Positions 1 to 7,164 of a stretch of DNA of 7,766 nucleotides are shown one piece after another. The stretch is taken from NCBI GenBank assembly GCA_017382775.1, contig JAFNZQ010000077.1:1-7766 (forward strand). The letters run 5' to 3'. The stretch comes from Spirochaetaceae bacterium (GTDB lineage Bacteria; Spirochaetota; Spirochaetia; Treponematales; Treponemataceae). The notes under the pieces were generated by a model. It ran no database searches and was not told the origin of the DNA. It saw nothing but the letters and a program-made list of their open reading frames with translations. The number at the start of each line of letters is the position of its first letter. Position 1 is the first letter of the stretch. Both the position numbers and the translations under genes were made by a program.

Positions 1-3000
1 TCGGTGGCGTTAATGGTTTTAATGTTGAGAAGTTTGCCGGTTTTGTTAAATATTTGCACCGTTCCGCAATCTGCGGCAAGATTTGTCAGTTCCCCGGTGC
101 TTTCAATGGTGAATTTGTAATTCATCGCATCACCACTTAACATAAGGTTTTCCGTCCTGATATTCACTGCCGACACATTGTGGTTTGGGGAACCGGCAGA
201 AGTGCCTTCCAGTAAAATACCTTCGAAGCCGCCGGAAACATCCAGTAATTGATCCACCGTGTAGTCGGAAGCGGCGTTCACCCTTATCCACCGAGAACCG
301 CTTTCTCCCAACACAAGGGTTTGAGGTGCGGAATTGTTGGATGTGAAAACGTTTTCACCGCGAAGACTTAAATTTTCCGTGGCGTTTGGGTTGCTTATCA
401 AAATGCATCCGGCGGTGATGTTCTGCATGGTTTCCCCGGAAGCCTTATCCAAGAAAGCCACGGTTCCGCTACCGTAATTGTCACCAAAGGGCAAATTCGT
501 CTGCCCAATGACATCGTGATATTCCACGATTGAATCGGTGTAAATATCCCGCGAGCCATGGAAATTGGCAAGGGCCTCATTGCCGTTGAAGACGAAAACG
601 CCGCAATGCATAACTTCCGCCCCAAAGGAAAGGGCACCTGTGTATCCGTTCAGAAGGATGAGCCCGTTATTTAAACAACCCGAGGAAAAATCAACGTTGC
701 CACTTTCCCGCAAATCTATCACAAACAGTTCACGTTGGCGGTCAATATCATCAAGATTCTTTCCATTTATAAGATATTCGGTATTATCAATGGGATCATT
801 GAAAACCACATTTTCTCCATTATTCAGAAGAAGATTGCCGTAATTTTTCACTTTTCCCAGGGTAATCGATGCGCCCTTTTGGAGATTCACATTGGCGCCG
901 TGATTTTCAAAGTCCCAAATTTCCACAGTTTTGAGTGAAGGCCCGTTGAAAGTCGCAGGATCATCCTCAATGTTGTTGGTGACGCCGTTGACAAATTTTT
1001 CCACCACAAGGCTATGCTTTTTGGTGGAATCCGCGGTTTCGTTGACAATTTGGATTTCACCCAGGTTGGTAACATTGGAAAAATGAAGGTCATAATCCGT
1101 GGATGTGGCCGTATCGGTTATGGAAAACACCGCCCCTGCCCTATTCTCGAGGCCGGCATCCATGGTCAAAATTTTTGCATAGGAAAAATTTATCCTGCTT
1201 GCATTTATAATTTCCAGGGCGGAAATTGTAACGGAGTCGCCATTTTCGCAATTAAATTCAGATCCGGTGTTTTCAAGGAAAATTCCTTCCCCAAAATCTG
1301 CAACCATTGTGGTACCCGTGCCGGGCTGTAAGTTAAAAATGCCGTCATTTGTCACGCCGACGGGAATCGTCAAGTTAATGGTGGTGGCCTGGGGGCTGCT
1401 TATGGTAAAATTATTGTTGTTTGTAATTCCGCTGCCATCGGCCAGGGTTATCTCCACGGAAGAGCCACCGTTAATGCTGAACTCTCCGCTGTCATCCAGG
1501 GAAATAATGCCTTCGCCATCGGAGGATGAGGCCAAAATTGAAACCGCGGTGGTGTTTCCGGCTGTAATTGTGAATTGGTTATTGTATTTAATTCCCTTTT
1601 GTGCTTCCAAATTGATGGCGGTGGCCTGTGGGCTGTCTATGACAAAACTGTCGCCGGTGGAAATTTCACCGTTGGTCAAGTTTATTTCCACGGAAGATCC
1701 ACCGTTAATGCTGAACTGACTACCGTCGTCCGGGGAAATAATGCCTTCGCCATCGGCGGATGAGGCCAAAACTGAAACCGCAGTGGCGTCCCCGGCTGTA
1801 ATTGTGAATTGGTTATTGTATTTAATTCCCTTTTGTGCTTCCAAATTGATGGCGGTGGCCTGTGGGCTGTTTATGACAAAACTGTCGCCGGTGGAAATTT
1901 CACCGTTGGTCAAGTTTATTTCCACGGAAGATCCACCGTTAATGCTGAACTGACTGCCGTCATCCATGGAAATAATGCCTTCGCCATCGGCGGATGAGGC
2001 CAAAATTGAAATCGCGGTGGTGTTTCCGGCTGTAATTTCAAACCGGTTCTTGTATTCAATGCCATTGTGGGCTTGCAAATCAATGGTCGCAGCCTGTGGG
2101 CTGTCTATGACAAAACTGCTACCGGTTGCGATTAAGCCACCTTTTCCAACAAAGACTTCCAGGAATGATCCACCGGTAATGCTAAACTCGCTGTTGTCGC
2201 CTTGGGAAATAATTCCCTCGCAATCGGATGATGCCGTGGCAATTGCGGCAACGTAAATATCGGTGTTATCCCCGGCTATAACTTCAAACCGCCCCTTGTA
2301 GCGAATACCGTTTTCCGTTTCCAACTCGATTTTACTGGCCTGTGGGCTGTTTACGGAAAAACTGTTGCCGGATGAAATTACACCACCGACACCAATGCTT
2401 ATTTCCACCACATCGCCACCCTCAATACTAAACACGCTGTTGTCATCCAGGGAAATAATGCCTTCGCAATCGGCGGATGAGGCCGAAATTGCAACCACGG
2501 TGGCGTCCCCGGCTGTAATTGTGAATTGGTTATTGTATTTAATTCCCTTTTGTGCTTCCAAATTGATGGTGGTGGCCTGTGGGCTGTTTACGGAAAAACT
2601 GTCGCCGGTGATAATTTCACCGTTGGTCAAGTTTATTTCCACGGAAGATCCGCCGTTAATGCTGAACTGACTGCCGTCATCCATGGAAATAATGCCTTCA
2701 CAATCGGCGGATGAGGCCGAAATTGCAACCGCAGTGGCGTCCCCGGCTGTAATTGAGAATTGGTTATTGTATTTAATTCCCTTTTGTGCTTCCAAATTGA
2801 TGGCGGTGGCCTGTGGGCTGTTTATGACAAAACTGTCGCCGGCGGTAATTTCACCGTTAGCGAGACTTATCCCCACGGAAGAGCCACCCTCAATGCTAAA
2901 CACGCTGCTGTCGTCCAGGGAAATAATGCCTTCACAATCGGCGGATGAGGCCAAAATTGAAACCGCGGTGGCATCCCCGGCTGTAATTTCAAAGGGATTC

Positions 3001-6000
3001 CCGTATTGAATGCCCTTTTGGGTTTCCAAATCTATGGTCGTGGCCCGGGGGCTGTTTATGGCAAAAGACCCGTTGGCGGTGGTGATGTATCCATTTGAGT
3101 CTTCCAAATTTACCGCCACCGTGGAACCTCCGGAAATCAGGAAAGTTCCGGCTTTGATCCCGCCACCTCCGGAAATTGTAAGATCAATGGCAGTGGCATC
3201 ACCACCCGTAAGGCTGAACTCTCCGCCGGCGGTGGAGCCAATGGAACTTCCCGCCACATTGATGCTATCGGCCCCGGTGCTGTTTATGGCAAAAAGGTCG
3301 CCGTGGGTAATGGTCCCGGTGAGGTTCACATCAACAATTTTGCCATCGGTAATTCGAAACTCTCCCCCACTGCCACCGGAAAAGTCAGCACCTTCAACAA
3401 GAATCTCGGTGTTGCCGCCACCAACAATGTCCATAGGCCCCTGATTGGAAAAACTTCCGGTGCCGGAAGAAAGATTTATATTGGAAGCATTTACGGATGA
3501 CAGGGAAAAAGTCCCCTGATTGCTGAAACTCGTACCTGCATCAAAGGTTATGACAGAACCATTGGTAACGGTACAAGCACCGGCGGCACCACAGGCAAAT
3601 TTGTTTGTATCAATGGATATTTCCGCAGCATCTCCACCGGTAACGGAAATCTTTCCGCCGGTGGCCAGTAATATGCCATCAAGAGCGGTGGTATGTATAG
3701 AGATCGGGTTAGCATCGGGACTGTTTATTATAAGTTCACCATTTTCCTCAATGGTTACCGAACTCATAGATAACTCAACGGTTTTGCCACCGGTAATACC
3801 GAAACTATTTGAACTGATACTGAAACCGGCACTCGAAGAAACATCAATATCTGTTGTATCACTACCGGTGATTGTCACCGAAGATGAAACTGTTGTCAGA
3901 ATGGTGGATTTAATGTTTATATACTGGGCAGTGGTACCATCAATATTTACGGAAGCGCCATCGGAAACAGAAAGACTGGTTTTGTCATTACAAAAATCTA
4001 TGGTCTTTCCCGAAATAATACTAAAATTACAGCCACTGATAATGGCATTTAGTGTGGAACTGTCCTCCAACGGCTTAAAGGTGATGGTTGACTCCTCGTT
4101 CCCGGTAATGGTCACGCTTCCGCCAGCGCAGTTTACAGAAGATGAAACTTGCACATTTATTTTGTTTGTGTCGTTTCCCGAAGCGATGTAACCATTGGTT
4201 ATTTCCACGGAAGCATCAGCCGTCGACAGACTCTTCGTGGAAATTGTCACAGAACTTCCGTTGAGGGCAAGGGAACCTCCGTCAGTCACCGAAAGACCCT
4301 CCGTTGCATTAAGGTTAATGACGGAATAAGTTGCGGCATTGGAATCCGTAATGATTGAACAAACACCGCTAATTGCAATGGATTGTGATGTATTCATAGA
4401 AACGACACCTTCGTCAAGGCACGTTATTGAGCATTTACCGTTACTTCCAATGGATATATTATAGGATGAAACAATGGACACCGAATCCAAGCCTTCCACA
4501 TTAAGCTCTCCGCCATTTATCTGAACAGCGCCGCTCCCCTCCAAAAAAACGGAACAGGAATCGGAAGCATTCCCGATAAAATTAAAGGTTCCTCCCTCAT
4601 TAACAAAGGAACCGGCTGTAATTCTGATATCGGTGGGAGCGGTGGCATCGCTCTTGTTTTGAAAAGTAAAATCACCGCTATTATTAATCATTGTTCCGGT
4701 ATAAAAAATTCCGGCCTGATTGGAGCCATCGGCATGGGTACAAAGGAAGGTACCACCGTTGGTAATGGCACCGTTAAGGGTAACTTCGCTGGCTTCAAGG
4801 GAAAATTCGCATCCCTCGGATACATGCAAAGAATTTGTGATTGTTGAATTTTTAACCTCAATCGAAAGGTTGCTTCCATTGGAATTCCCGGCGTCAAGAG
4901 ATAAATTCCCTCCCGAAAAATTTAACTCACAGTCTACTCCGGCGATACCGAAAGTCCCTCCGGCCATAGAAATATTTCCCTTGGCATAGACATAGGAATT
5001 ATCCCCGATGTCAGTGGGAGACGATATGGAAAGGTTTCCCTCAGTAATTAAAATATCCTTCTGAAAATCGACGGAAATAGTCCCCGTAGATTTCGACAGA
5101 GAACAGGTTCCGCCACTTTCGATGCTAACATTTCCCCCAAAAGTCAGGGTGGCCACCCAGTTTGTAAGAAAATTCACCGTTCCACCACTTACAACAAAAT
5201 CCCCCGACACGGTATAGGTTGGATCTTGCACATCATTCTTTATGGTAACGGAACCCTCGACCAAGTGAAAACCGGTAAACGTAACACCGGAAAGGACGGT
5301 AATCGCTGTAGTCCCACCACCCGAATGGACATAGTTCCCCAGTTGTGGCTGATCATTATCCAGGTTGAAGGTGATGGTTCCTCCATTTACGGTAAAATTG
5401 TCAATGACAACAGTACTTCCCGAAAGGGTCTTCAATGTGAAGGTTCCCGTCACCTCCACATTACCGCTTAGGTCTACACGGCAGGAGGCTTCTGTACCTA
5501 TTATGAACAACGAACCATTAACCACAAGGTTTTCGGTGATGACTGCCCGCCCGGTAATTGTAGACGTGACAGTGGCACCAACGGTGAATGAATTCACATT
5601 AAGGGTATATGTATTTGCGAAATTAACAGTACAGGTACCTTCGAGTAAGATTTCTTCCGCAGCAAAAATTGGGGTGCTGGTATCGGAAGTATTCGCAGTG
5701 ATAGTTCCGCTGTAATCACCAACCGTAAAGTACTTCGTGGTAATGCTCTTGGAAATGTTTATGTTTTTTTCCTTGGCGGAAACATAGATAGAATTTACAG
5801 TCACATCAACATTGATGTCAAATGTTGTGCCGATATAATCGTAAATGATAAATATATTCGCATCGGCGTCAGGAAGATCAGTGGCTGCTTCCCACCTGTT
5901 TCCGTTGTAATAATTCCATGCACTGTAATGGGTTCCCCACTCGTTTCCCATGGGCGCATAGTCACCCACCATGGGAGTCGTGGGTGCTTGTGCAAAACCA

Positions 6001-6056
6001 GCTGCAATATTTATGAGAAGAATAGCAATAATCAAAGGGAAAAGCTTATTTTTCAC
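1..6056 (-). CDS. Giant exported beta-helical repeat protein, adhesin/autotransporter-like (partial, C-terminus outside window)
   Basis: This frame is open for 2018 full codons and still open at base 1; I read every codon and found no stop or frameshift. The product is exported: residues 1-24 are a signal peptide. A W/Y-rich cap (about 33-74) follows. Nearly everything else is short beta rungs rich in Ser, Thr, Gly, Asn, Ile and Val and poor in Lys and Arg, with recurrent GG-x-[IVL]-x-F and D-A-x-x-I-x-I patterns such as GGTITF, GGTVNF, GGELNV and GGEFSL. Residues about 931-1558 form a tandem 78-residue repeat array. Known proteins of this look are right-handed beta-helix adhesins, autotransporter passengers and Pmp-like surface proteins; the actual family cannot be named without the C-terminus. 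GTG (6056-6054) is chosen because it directly precedes the signal peptide, an in-frame stop lies a few codons upstream, and the next Met (29) is past the cleavage site. There is no good Shine-Dalgarno. More than 20 Cys residues are unusual for this class. Exported repeat protein: very likely. Adhesin role: inference. Confidence 0.85.
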   Translation of the reverse strand, partial: MKNKLFPLIIAILLINIAAGFAQAPTTPMVGDYAPMGNEWGTHYSAWNYYNGNRWEAATDLPDADANIFIIYDYIGTTFDINVDVTVNSIYVSAKEKNINISKSITTKYFTVGDYSGTITANTSDTSTPIFAAEEILLEGTCTVNFANTYTLNVNSFTVGATVTSTITGRAVITENLVVNGSLFIIGTEASCRVDLSGNVEVTGTFTLKTLSGSTVVIDNFTVNGGTITFNLDNDQPQLGNYVHSGGGTTAITVLSGVTFTGFHLVEGSVTIKNDVQDPTYTVSGDFVVSGGTVNFLTNWVATLTFGGNVSIESGGTCSLSKSTGTISVDFQKDILITEGNLSISSPTDIGDNSYVYAKGNISMAGGTFGIAGVDCELNFSGGNLSLDAGNSNGSNLSIEVKNSTITNSLHVSEGCEFSLEASEVTLNGAITNGGTFLCTHADGSNQAGIFYTGTMINNSGDFTFQNKSDATAPTDIRITAGSFVNEGGTFNFIGNASDSCSVFLEGSGAVQINGGELNVEGLDSVSIVSSYNISIGSNGKCSITCLDEGVVSMNTSQSIAISGVCSIITDSNAATYSVINLNATEGLSVTDGGSLALNGSSVTISTKSLSTADASVEITNGYIASGNDTNKINVQVSSSVNCAGGSVTITGNEESTITFKPLEDSSTLNAIISGCNFSIISGKTIDFCNDKTSLSVSDGASVNIDGTTAQYINIKSTILTTVSSSVTITGSDTTDIDVSSSAGFSISSNSFGITGGKTVELSMSSVTIEENGELIINSPDANPISIHTTALDGILLATGGKISVTGGDAAEISIDTNKFACGAAGACTVTNGSVITFDAGTSFSNQGTFSLSSVNASNINLSSGTGSFSNQGPMDIVGGGNTEILVEGADFSGGSGGEFRITDGKIVDVNLTGTITHGDLFAINSTGADSINVAGSSIGSTAGGEFSLTGGDATAIDLTISGGGGIKAGTFLISGGSTVAVNLEDSNGYITTANGSFAINSPRATTIDLETQKGIQYGNPFEITAGDATAVSILASSADCEGIISLDDSSVFSIEGGSSVGISLANGEITAGDSFVINSPQATAINLEAQKGIKYNNQFSITAGDATAVAISASSADCEGIISMDDGSQFSINGGSSVEINLTNGEIITGDSFSVNSPQATTINLEAQKGIKYNNQFTITAGDATVVAISASSADCEGIISLDDNSVFSIEGGDVVEISIGVGGVISSGNSFSVNSPQASKIELETENGIRYKGRFEVIAGDNTDIYVAAIATASSDCEGIISQGDNSEFSITGGSFLEVFVGKGGLIATGSSFVIDSPQAATIDLQAHNGIEYKNRFEITAGNTTAISILASSADGEGIISMDDGSQFSINGGSSVEINLTNGEISTGDSFVINSPQATAINLEAQKGIKYNNQFTITAGDATAVSVLASSADGEGIISPDDGSQFSINGGSSVEINLTNGEISTGDSFVIDSPQATAINLEAQKGIKYNNQFTITAGNTTAVSILASSSDGEGIISLDDSGEFSINGGSSVEITLADGSGITNNNNFTISSPQATTINLTIPVGVTNDGIFNLQPGTGTTMVADFGEGIFLENTGSEFNCENGDSVTISALEIINASRINFSYAKILTMDAGLENRAGAVFSITDTATSTDYDLHFSNVTNLGEIQIVNETADSTKKHSLVVEKFVNGVTNNIEDDPATFNGPSLKTVEIWDFENHGANVNLQKGASITLGKVKNYGNLLLNNGENVVFNDPIDNTEYLINGKNLDDIDRQRELFVIDLRESGNVDFSSGCLNNGLILLNGYTGALSFGAEVMHCGVFVFNGNEALANFHGSRDIYTDSIVEYHDVIGQTNLPFGDNYGSGTVAFLDKASGETMQNITAGCILISNPNATENLSLRGENVFTSNNSAPQTLVLGESGSRWIRVNAASDYTVDQLLDVSGGFEGILLEGTSAGSPNHNVSAVNIRTENLMLSGDAMNYKFTIESTGELTNLAADCGTVQIFNKTGKLLNIKTINAT
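1384..3039 (-). repeat. Tandem array of a 78-residue coding repeat, seven copies
   Basis: Using the plus-strand anchor gtggcctg(t)ggg as phase mark, copies begin at 1384, 1621, 1855, 2089, 2335, 2572 and 2806, with the next anchor at 3040. Lengths are 237, 234, 234, 246, 237, 234 and 234 bp, all multiples of three (78-82 codons). In protein order each unit holds three rungs: a 24-residue one (SNIVFSDGTSIEGNTLNIEV-SSGG), a 31-residue one beginning NISFQSGDDMSIIGEGDASS, and a 23-residue one (TITFQNNYKIGKQAELNI-ATAQP). A 47-bp block is identical in four copies (1572-1618, 1806-1852, 2523-2569, 2757-2803), including synonymous positions. The copies are mosaics: 1621 and 1855 match closely in one half and diverge in the other, and the 2089 and 2335 copies are the most different. 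This points to recent duplication with gene conversion or unequal exchange. Confidence 0.95.
3040..3267 (-). repeat. Diverged eighth copy at the N-terminal edge of the array
   Basis: The phase mark gctgtttatggc recurs at 3051 and 3279, 228 bp (76 codons) apart. The enclosed protein keeps the rung pattern (PSNIAFSGNATTIYGNSDEL, then GGSILF and GGTLSF) but has lost most sequence identity with the inner copies. Decay at the edge is the usual sign of an array that expands and homogenises from the inside. A still weaker echo, DPSNIILEGNEEI, lies near 3680-3722. Confidence 0.65.
5835..5984 (-). other. Aromatic N-terminal cap of the beta-helix
   Basis: Residues 25-74 differ from the rest: three Trp (40, 47, 55), several Tyr, an N-Y-Y-N-G-N-R-W run (48-55), then T-D-L-P-D-A-D-A-N-I-F-I (59-70). 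Many large secreted beta-helix proteins begin with a similar W...NW...LP...V-x-I stretch, thought to close the end of the helix. The first rungs (DINVDVTVNSIYVSAKEKNI, about 77 onward) follow at once. Assignment as a cap is by analogy. Confidence 0.5.
5985..6056 (-). other. Signal peptide of the giant protein
   Basis: Residues 1-24 show the three classic parts: a basic start (MKNK), a hydrophobic core (LFPLIIAILLINIAAGF), and a small-residue end AQA followed by PTTP. A signal peptidase I site after A-Q-A at residue 24 is most likely; A22 is the alternative. There is no Cys at the site, so it is not a lipoprotein. The segment shows Sec-type export and supports the GTG start. Confidence 0.85.
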
Positions 6057-6076
6057 AAAAGACCCAAACCCGTTCC

Positions 6077-6105
6077 ATTATACCATATTTACGCATAAAT
6101 GTCAA
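6077..6105 (-). promoter_or_regulatory. Perfect-consensus extended -10 promoter of the giant gene
   Basis: On the minus strand the -35 box is TTGACA (6105-6100), the spacer is exactly 17 bp, and the -10 box is TATAAT (6082-6077), preceded by TGG, so it also satisfies the extended -10 rule TGnTATAAT. All twelve core positions match the sigma-70 consensus. Transcription should start near 6070, only about 14 nt before the GTG at 6056. The spacer holds a small dyad, ATTTA-CGCA-TAAAT on the plus strand (6087-6100), and TATGC occurs twice on the minus strand (6111-6107 and 6097-6093), flanking the -35 box. Either could be an operator, which is speculative. The promoter makes the giant gene independent of the ribosomal operon. 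Confidence 0.85.
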
Positions 6106-6113
6106 TGCATAGA

Positions 6114-6149
6114 GGTAAAAATACTATATATTTATCGTCTTTTTTTACC
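6114..6149. repeat. Inverted repeat over the recX stop codon
   Basis: Arms GGTAAAAA (6114-6121) and TTTTTACC (6142-6149) are perfectly complementary over 8 bp with a 20-base A/T-rich loop between them. The recX stop TAA (6147-6145) lies in one arm. It is positioned like a transcription terminator at the end of the operon. However, the stem has only two G-C pairs and no T-run follows it, so it is not a standard intrinsic terminator. It could be a weak or chance structure. Confidence 0.3.
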
Positions 6150-6756
6150 GGAAACAACAAAGTTTTTCCCGTATGTTTCGGGAAGAAAACCCCTTGGCTA
6201 AAAGGTGAGAAAAAATTTTCTCATGGGGAAGATTTCGCCACCGTATTTTATCCAATTCCTTCTCCAAAAGGGCCATTTCGTCATGTTCGGCAAAAAATCG
6301 GTCCACGGAAGATTGGGCAATATCGGCGGCAACGCCTCGTTTTCGCAATTCAGCCACAAGCCGTACTCTACCCTCGTTGTGGTTGATAATTCTGTTTCGC
6401 AAAAAGGCATGGGAAAACCGCTCGTCACAGAGAATTTTTTTTGACTTCAAATAGTCGCAAACACGGGAAACGCTTTGGCGAGAATGACCTTTTTTCAACA
6501 ATTTTTGGGAAAGGTTAAATTCGCTGTGTTCCGCCATGGAAATGTACTTTAACGCATCCTTTTCCGCCTCAAAGCATTGGGCGCAATCCACCACGACATT
6601 GTACTCTTCGTCATTCAACTGCGAAACCCTGGACAAATCCACGGAACACCAAGAAGCACGTAAAGAACAAGAAAAGCCATCCGAAAATTCCAAACAAAGA
6701 ACATCGGATGACTTTTTTTTAAGAGACGTAATTGTATGTAAAATCTCTTGCTCCAA
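6145..6756 (-). CDS. recX: RecX-type regulatory protein
   Basis: RecX proteins bind RecA and its filaments and limit or tune recombination and the SOS response. The 203-residue product has a short N-terminal part (about 1-63) with strands and several Cys, followed by the helical RecX repeats: EKDALKYISMAEHSEFNLSQ (65-84) with KLLKKGHSRQSVSRVCDYLK (85-104), then LCDERFSHAFLRNRI (109-123) and EGRVRLVAELRKRGVAADIA (128-147), and a third, weaker repeat at about 158-200 ending LLAKGFSSRNIREKL. The I-L-C-D-E-RF-AF and G-R-L-EL-KRG patterns are typical of the family. The start is uncertain: TTG at 6756 lies 3 nt after the rpsI stop with no Shine-Dalgarno ahead of it, so reinitiation by coupling is likely. 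The next in-frame ATG is at residue 74, too late for a full protein. The order rplM-rpsI-recX matches what I recall of Treponema genomes. Confidence is high for the family, moderate for the start. Confidence 0.85.
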   Translation of the reverse strand: MEQEILHTITSLKKKSSDVLCLEFSDGFSCSLRASWCSVDLSRVSQLNDEEYNVVVDCAQCFEAEKDALKYISMAEHSEFNLSQKLLKKGHSRQSVSRVCDYLKSKKILCDERFSHAFLRNRIINHNEGRVRLVAELRKRGVAADIAQSSVDRFFAEHDEMALLEKELDKIRWRNLPHEKIFSHLLAKGFSSRNIREKLCCFR

Positions 6757-6759
6757 GGA

Positions 6760-7152
6760 TTAACGTTTGCTGAACTGGAAGCGACGGCGAGCACCGCGGC
6801 GACCGTATTTCTTGCGTTCAACCATACGAGCATCGCGAGTCAAGAAACCGTTTGCCTTTAATGTGGAACGATTTCCTTCGTCAACTTGGGTGAGGGCTCG
6901 GGAAAGACCATGCAAGCAAGCACCGGCCTGTCCGGAAAGTCCGCCACCGTAAACGTTAATCAAAATGTCATATTTGTTTTCGCAACCGATAACCATTAAA
7001 GGTTTGCGAACGGTAATAACCTGGGCAATAGTGTTGAAATATTCTTCCACGGTTTTCCCGTTTACTGTCATTTTTCCGGAACCTTCACGAATATAAACGC
7101 GAGCAACGGAAGTTTTACGACGACCTGTACCAAGTCCAATATTTTTAACCAT
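6760..7152 (-). CDS. rpsI: 30S ribosomal protein S9
   Basis: S9 belongs to the head of the small ribosomal subunit; its C-terminal tail reaches the P-site tRNA. The 130-residue product has normal length and a full set of family marks: GTGRRKTSVARV (residues 8-19), YGGGLSGQAGACLHGLSRAL (68-87), TRDARMVERKKYG (105-117), and the basic tail RRRFQFSKR (122-130), whose last residues SKR are the nearly invariant tRNA-contacting end. The ATG at 7152 has a strong Shine-Dalgarno site that overlaps the rplM stop. The L13-S9 gene pair is one of the most conserved in bacteria. The gene ends with TAA (6762-6760), only 3 nt before the recX start, so the three genes very probably share one mRNA. Confidence 0.98.
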   Translation of the reverse strand: MVKNIGLGTGRRKTSVARVYIREGSGKMTVNGKTVEEYFNTIAQVITVRKPLMVIGCENKYDILINVYGGGLSGQAGACLHGLSRALTQVDEGNRSTLKANGFLTRDARMVERKKYGRRGARRRFQFSKR

Positions 7153-7158
7153 TTAAAT

Positions 7159-7164
7159 CTCCCT
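7159..7164 (-). promoter_or_regulatory. Ribosome binding site of rpsI, overlapping the rplM stop
   Basis: AGGGAG (7164-7159) shares its first two bases with the rplM stop codon TAG and sits 6 nt ahead of the rpsI ATG. A ribosome ending rplM would therefore be sitting on the rpsI entry site. This fits coupled, equimolar synthesis of L13 and S9. Confidence 0.8.

Noticed and set aside
1267..3009. Repeated plus-strand frames with hydrophobic stretches (containing NWLLYLIPFCASKL) that look like small membrane proteins
   Set aside because: They lie exactly opposite the repeat array and recur with its period. They have no ribosome binding sites, and the minus-strand frame is continuous with a signal peptide and promoter. 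They are antisense shadows of the repeats.
1384..3267. CRISPR array or non-coding satellite
   Set aside because: The repeat period is 234-246 bp with no spacers of constant size, all length changes are multiples of three, and the whole array stays open in one frame as a protein repeat.
3520..4191. A 223-residue plus-strand open frame
   Set aside because: It lies wholly inside the giant minus-strand gene, its composition mirrors the complement of Ser/Thr/Gly codons, it has no recognisable domain, and the opposite strand has a consistent beta-rung pattern throughout.
5801..6007. Minus-strand 68-codon frame overlapping the start of the giant gene
   Set aside because: It is out of frame with the signal peptide reading and gives no recognisable protein; the GTG frame at 6056 explains the region.
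6207..6222. Near-palindrome GAGAAAA-AA-TTTTCTC as a terminator or operator
   Set aside because: It lies inside the recX coding region, is made mostly of A/T, and is followed by no T-run in either direction that would end a transcript.
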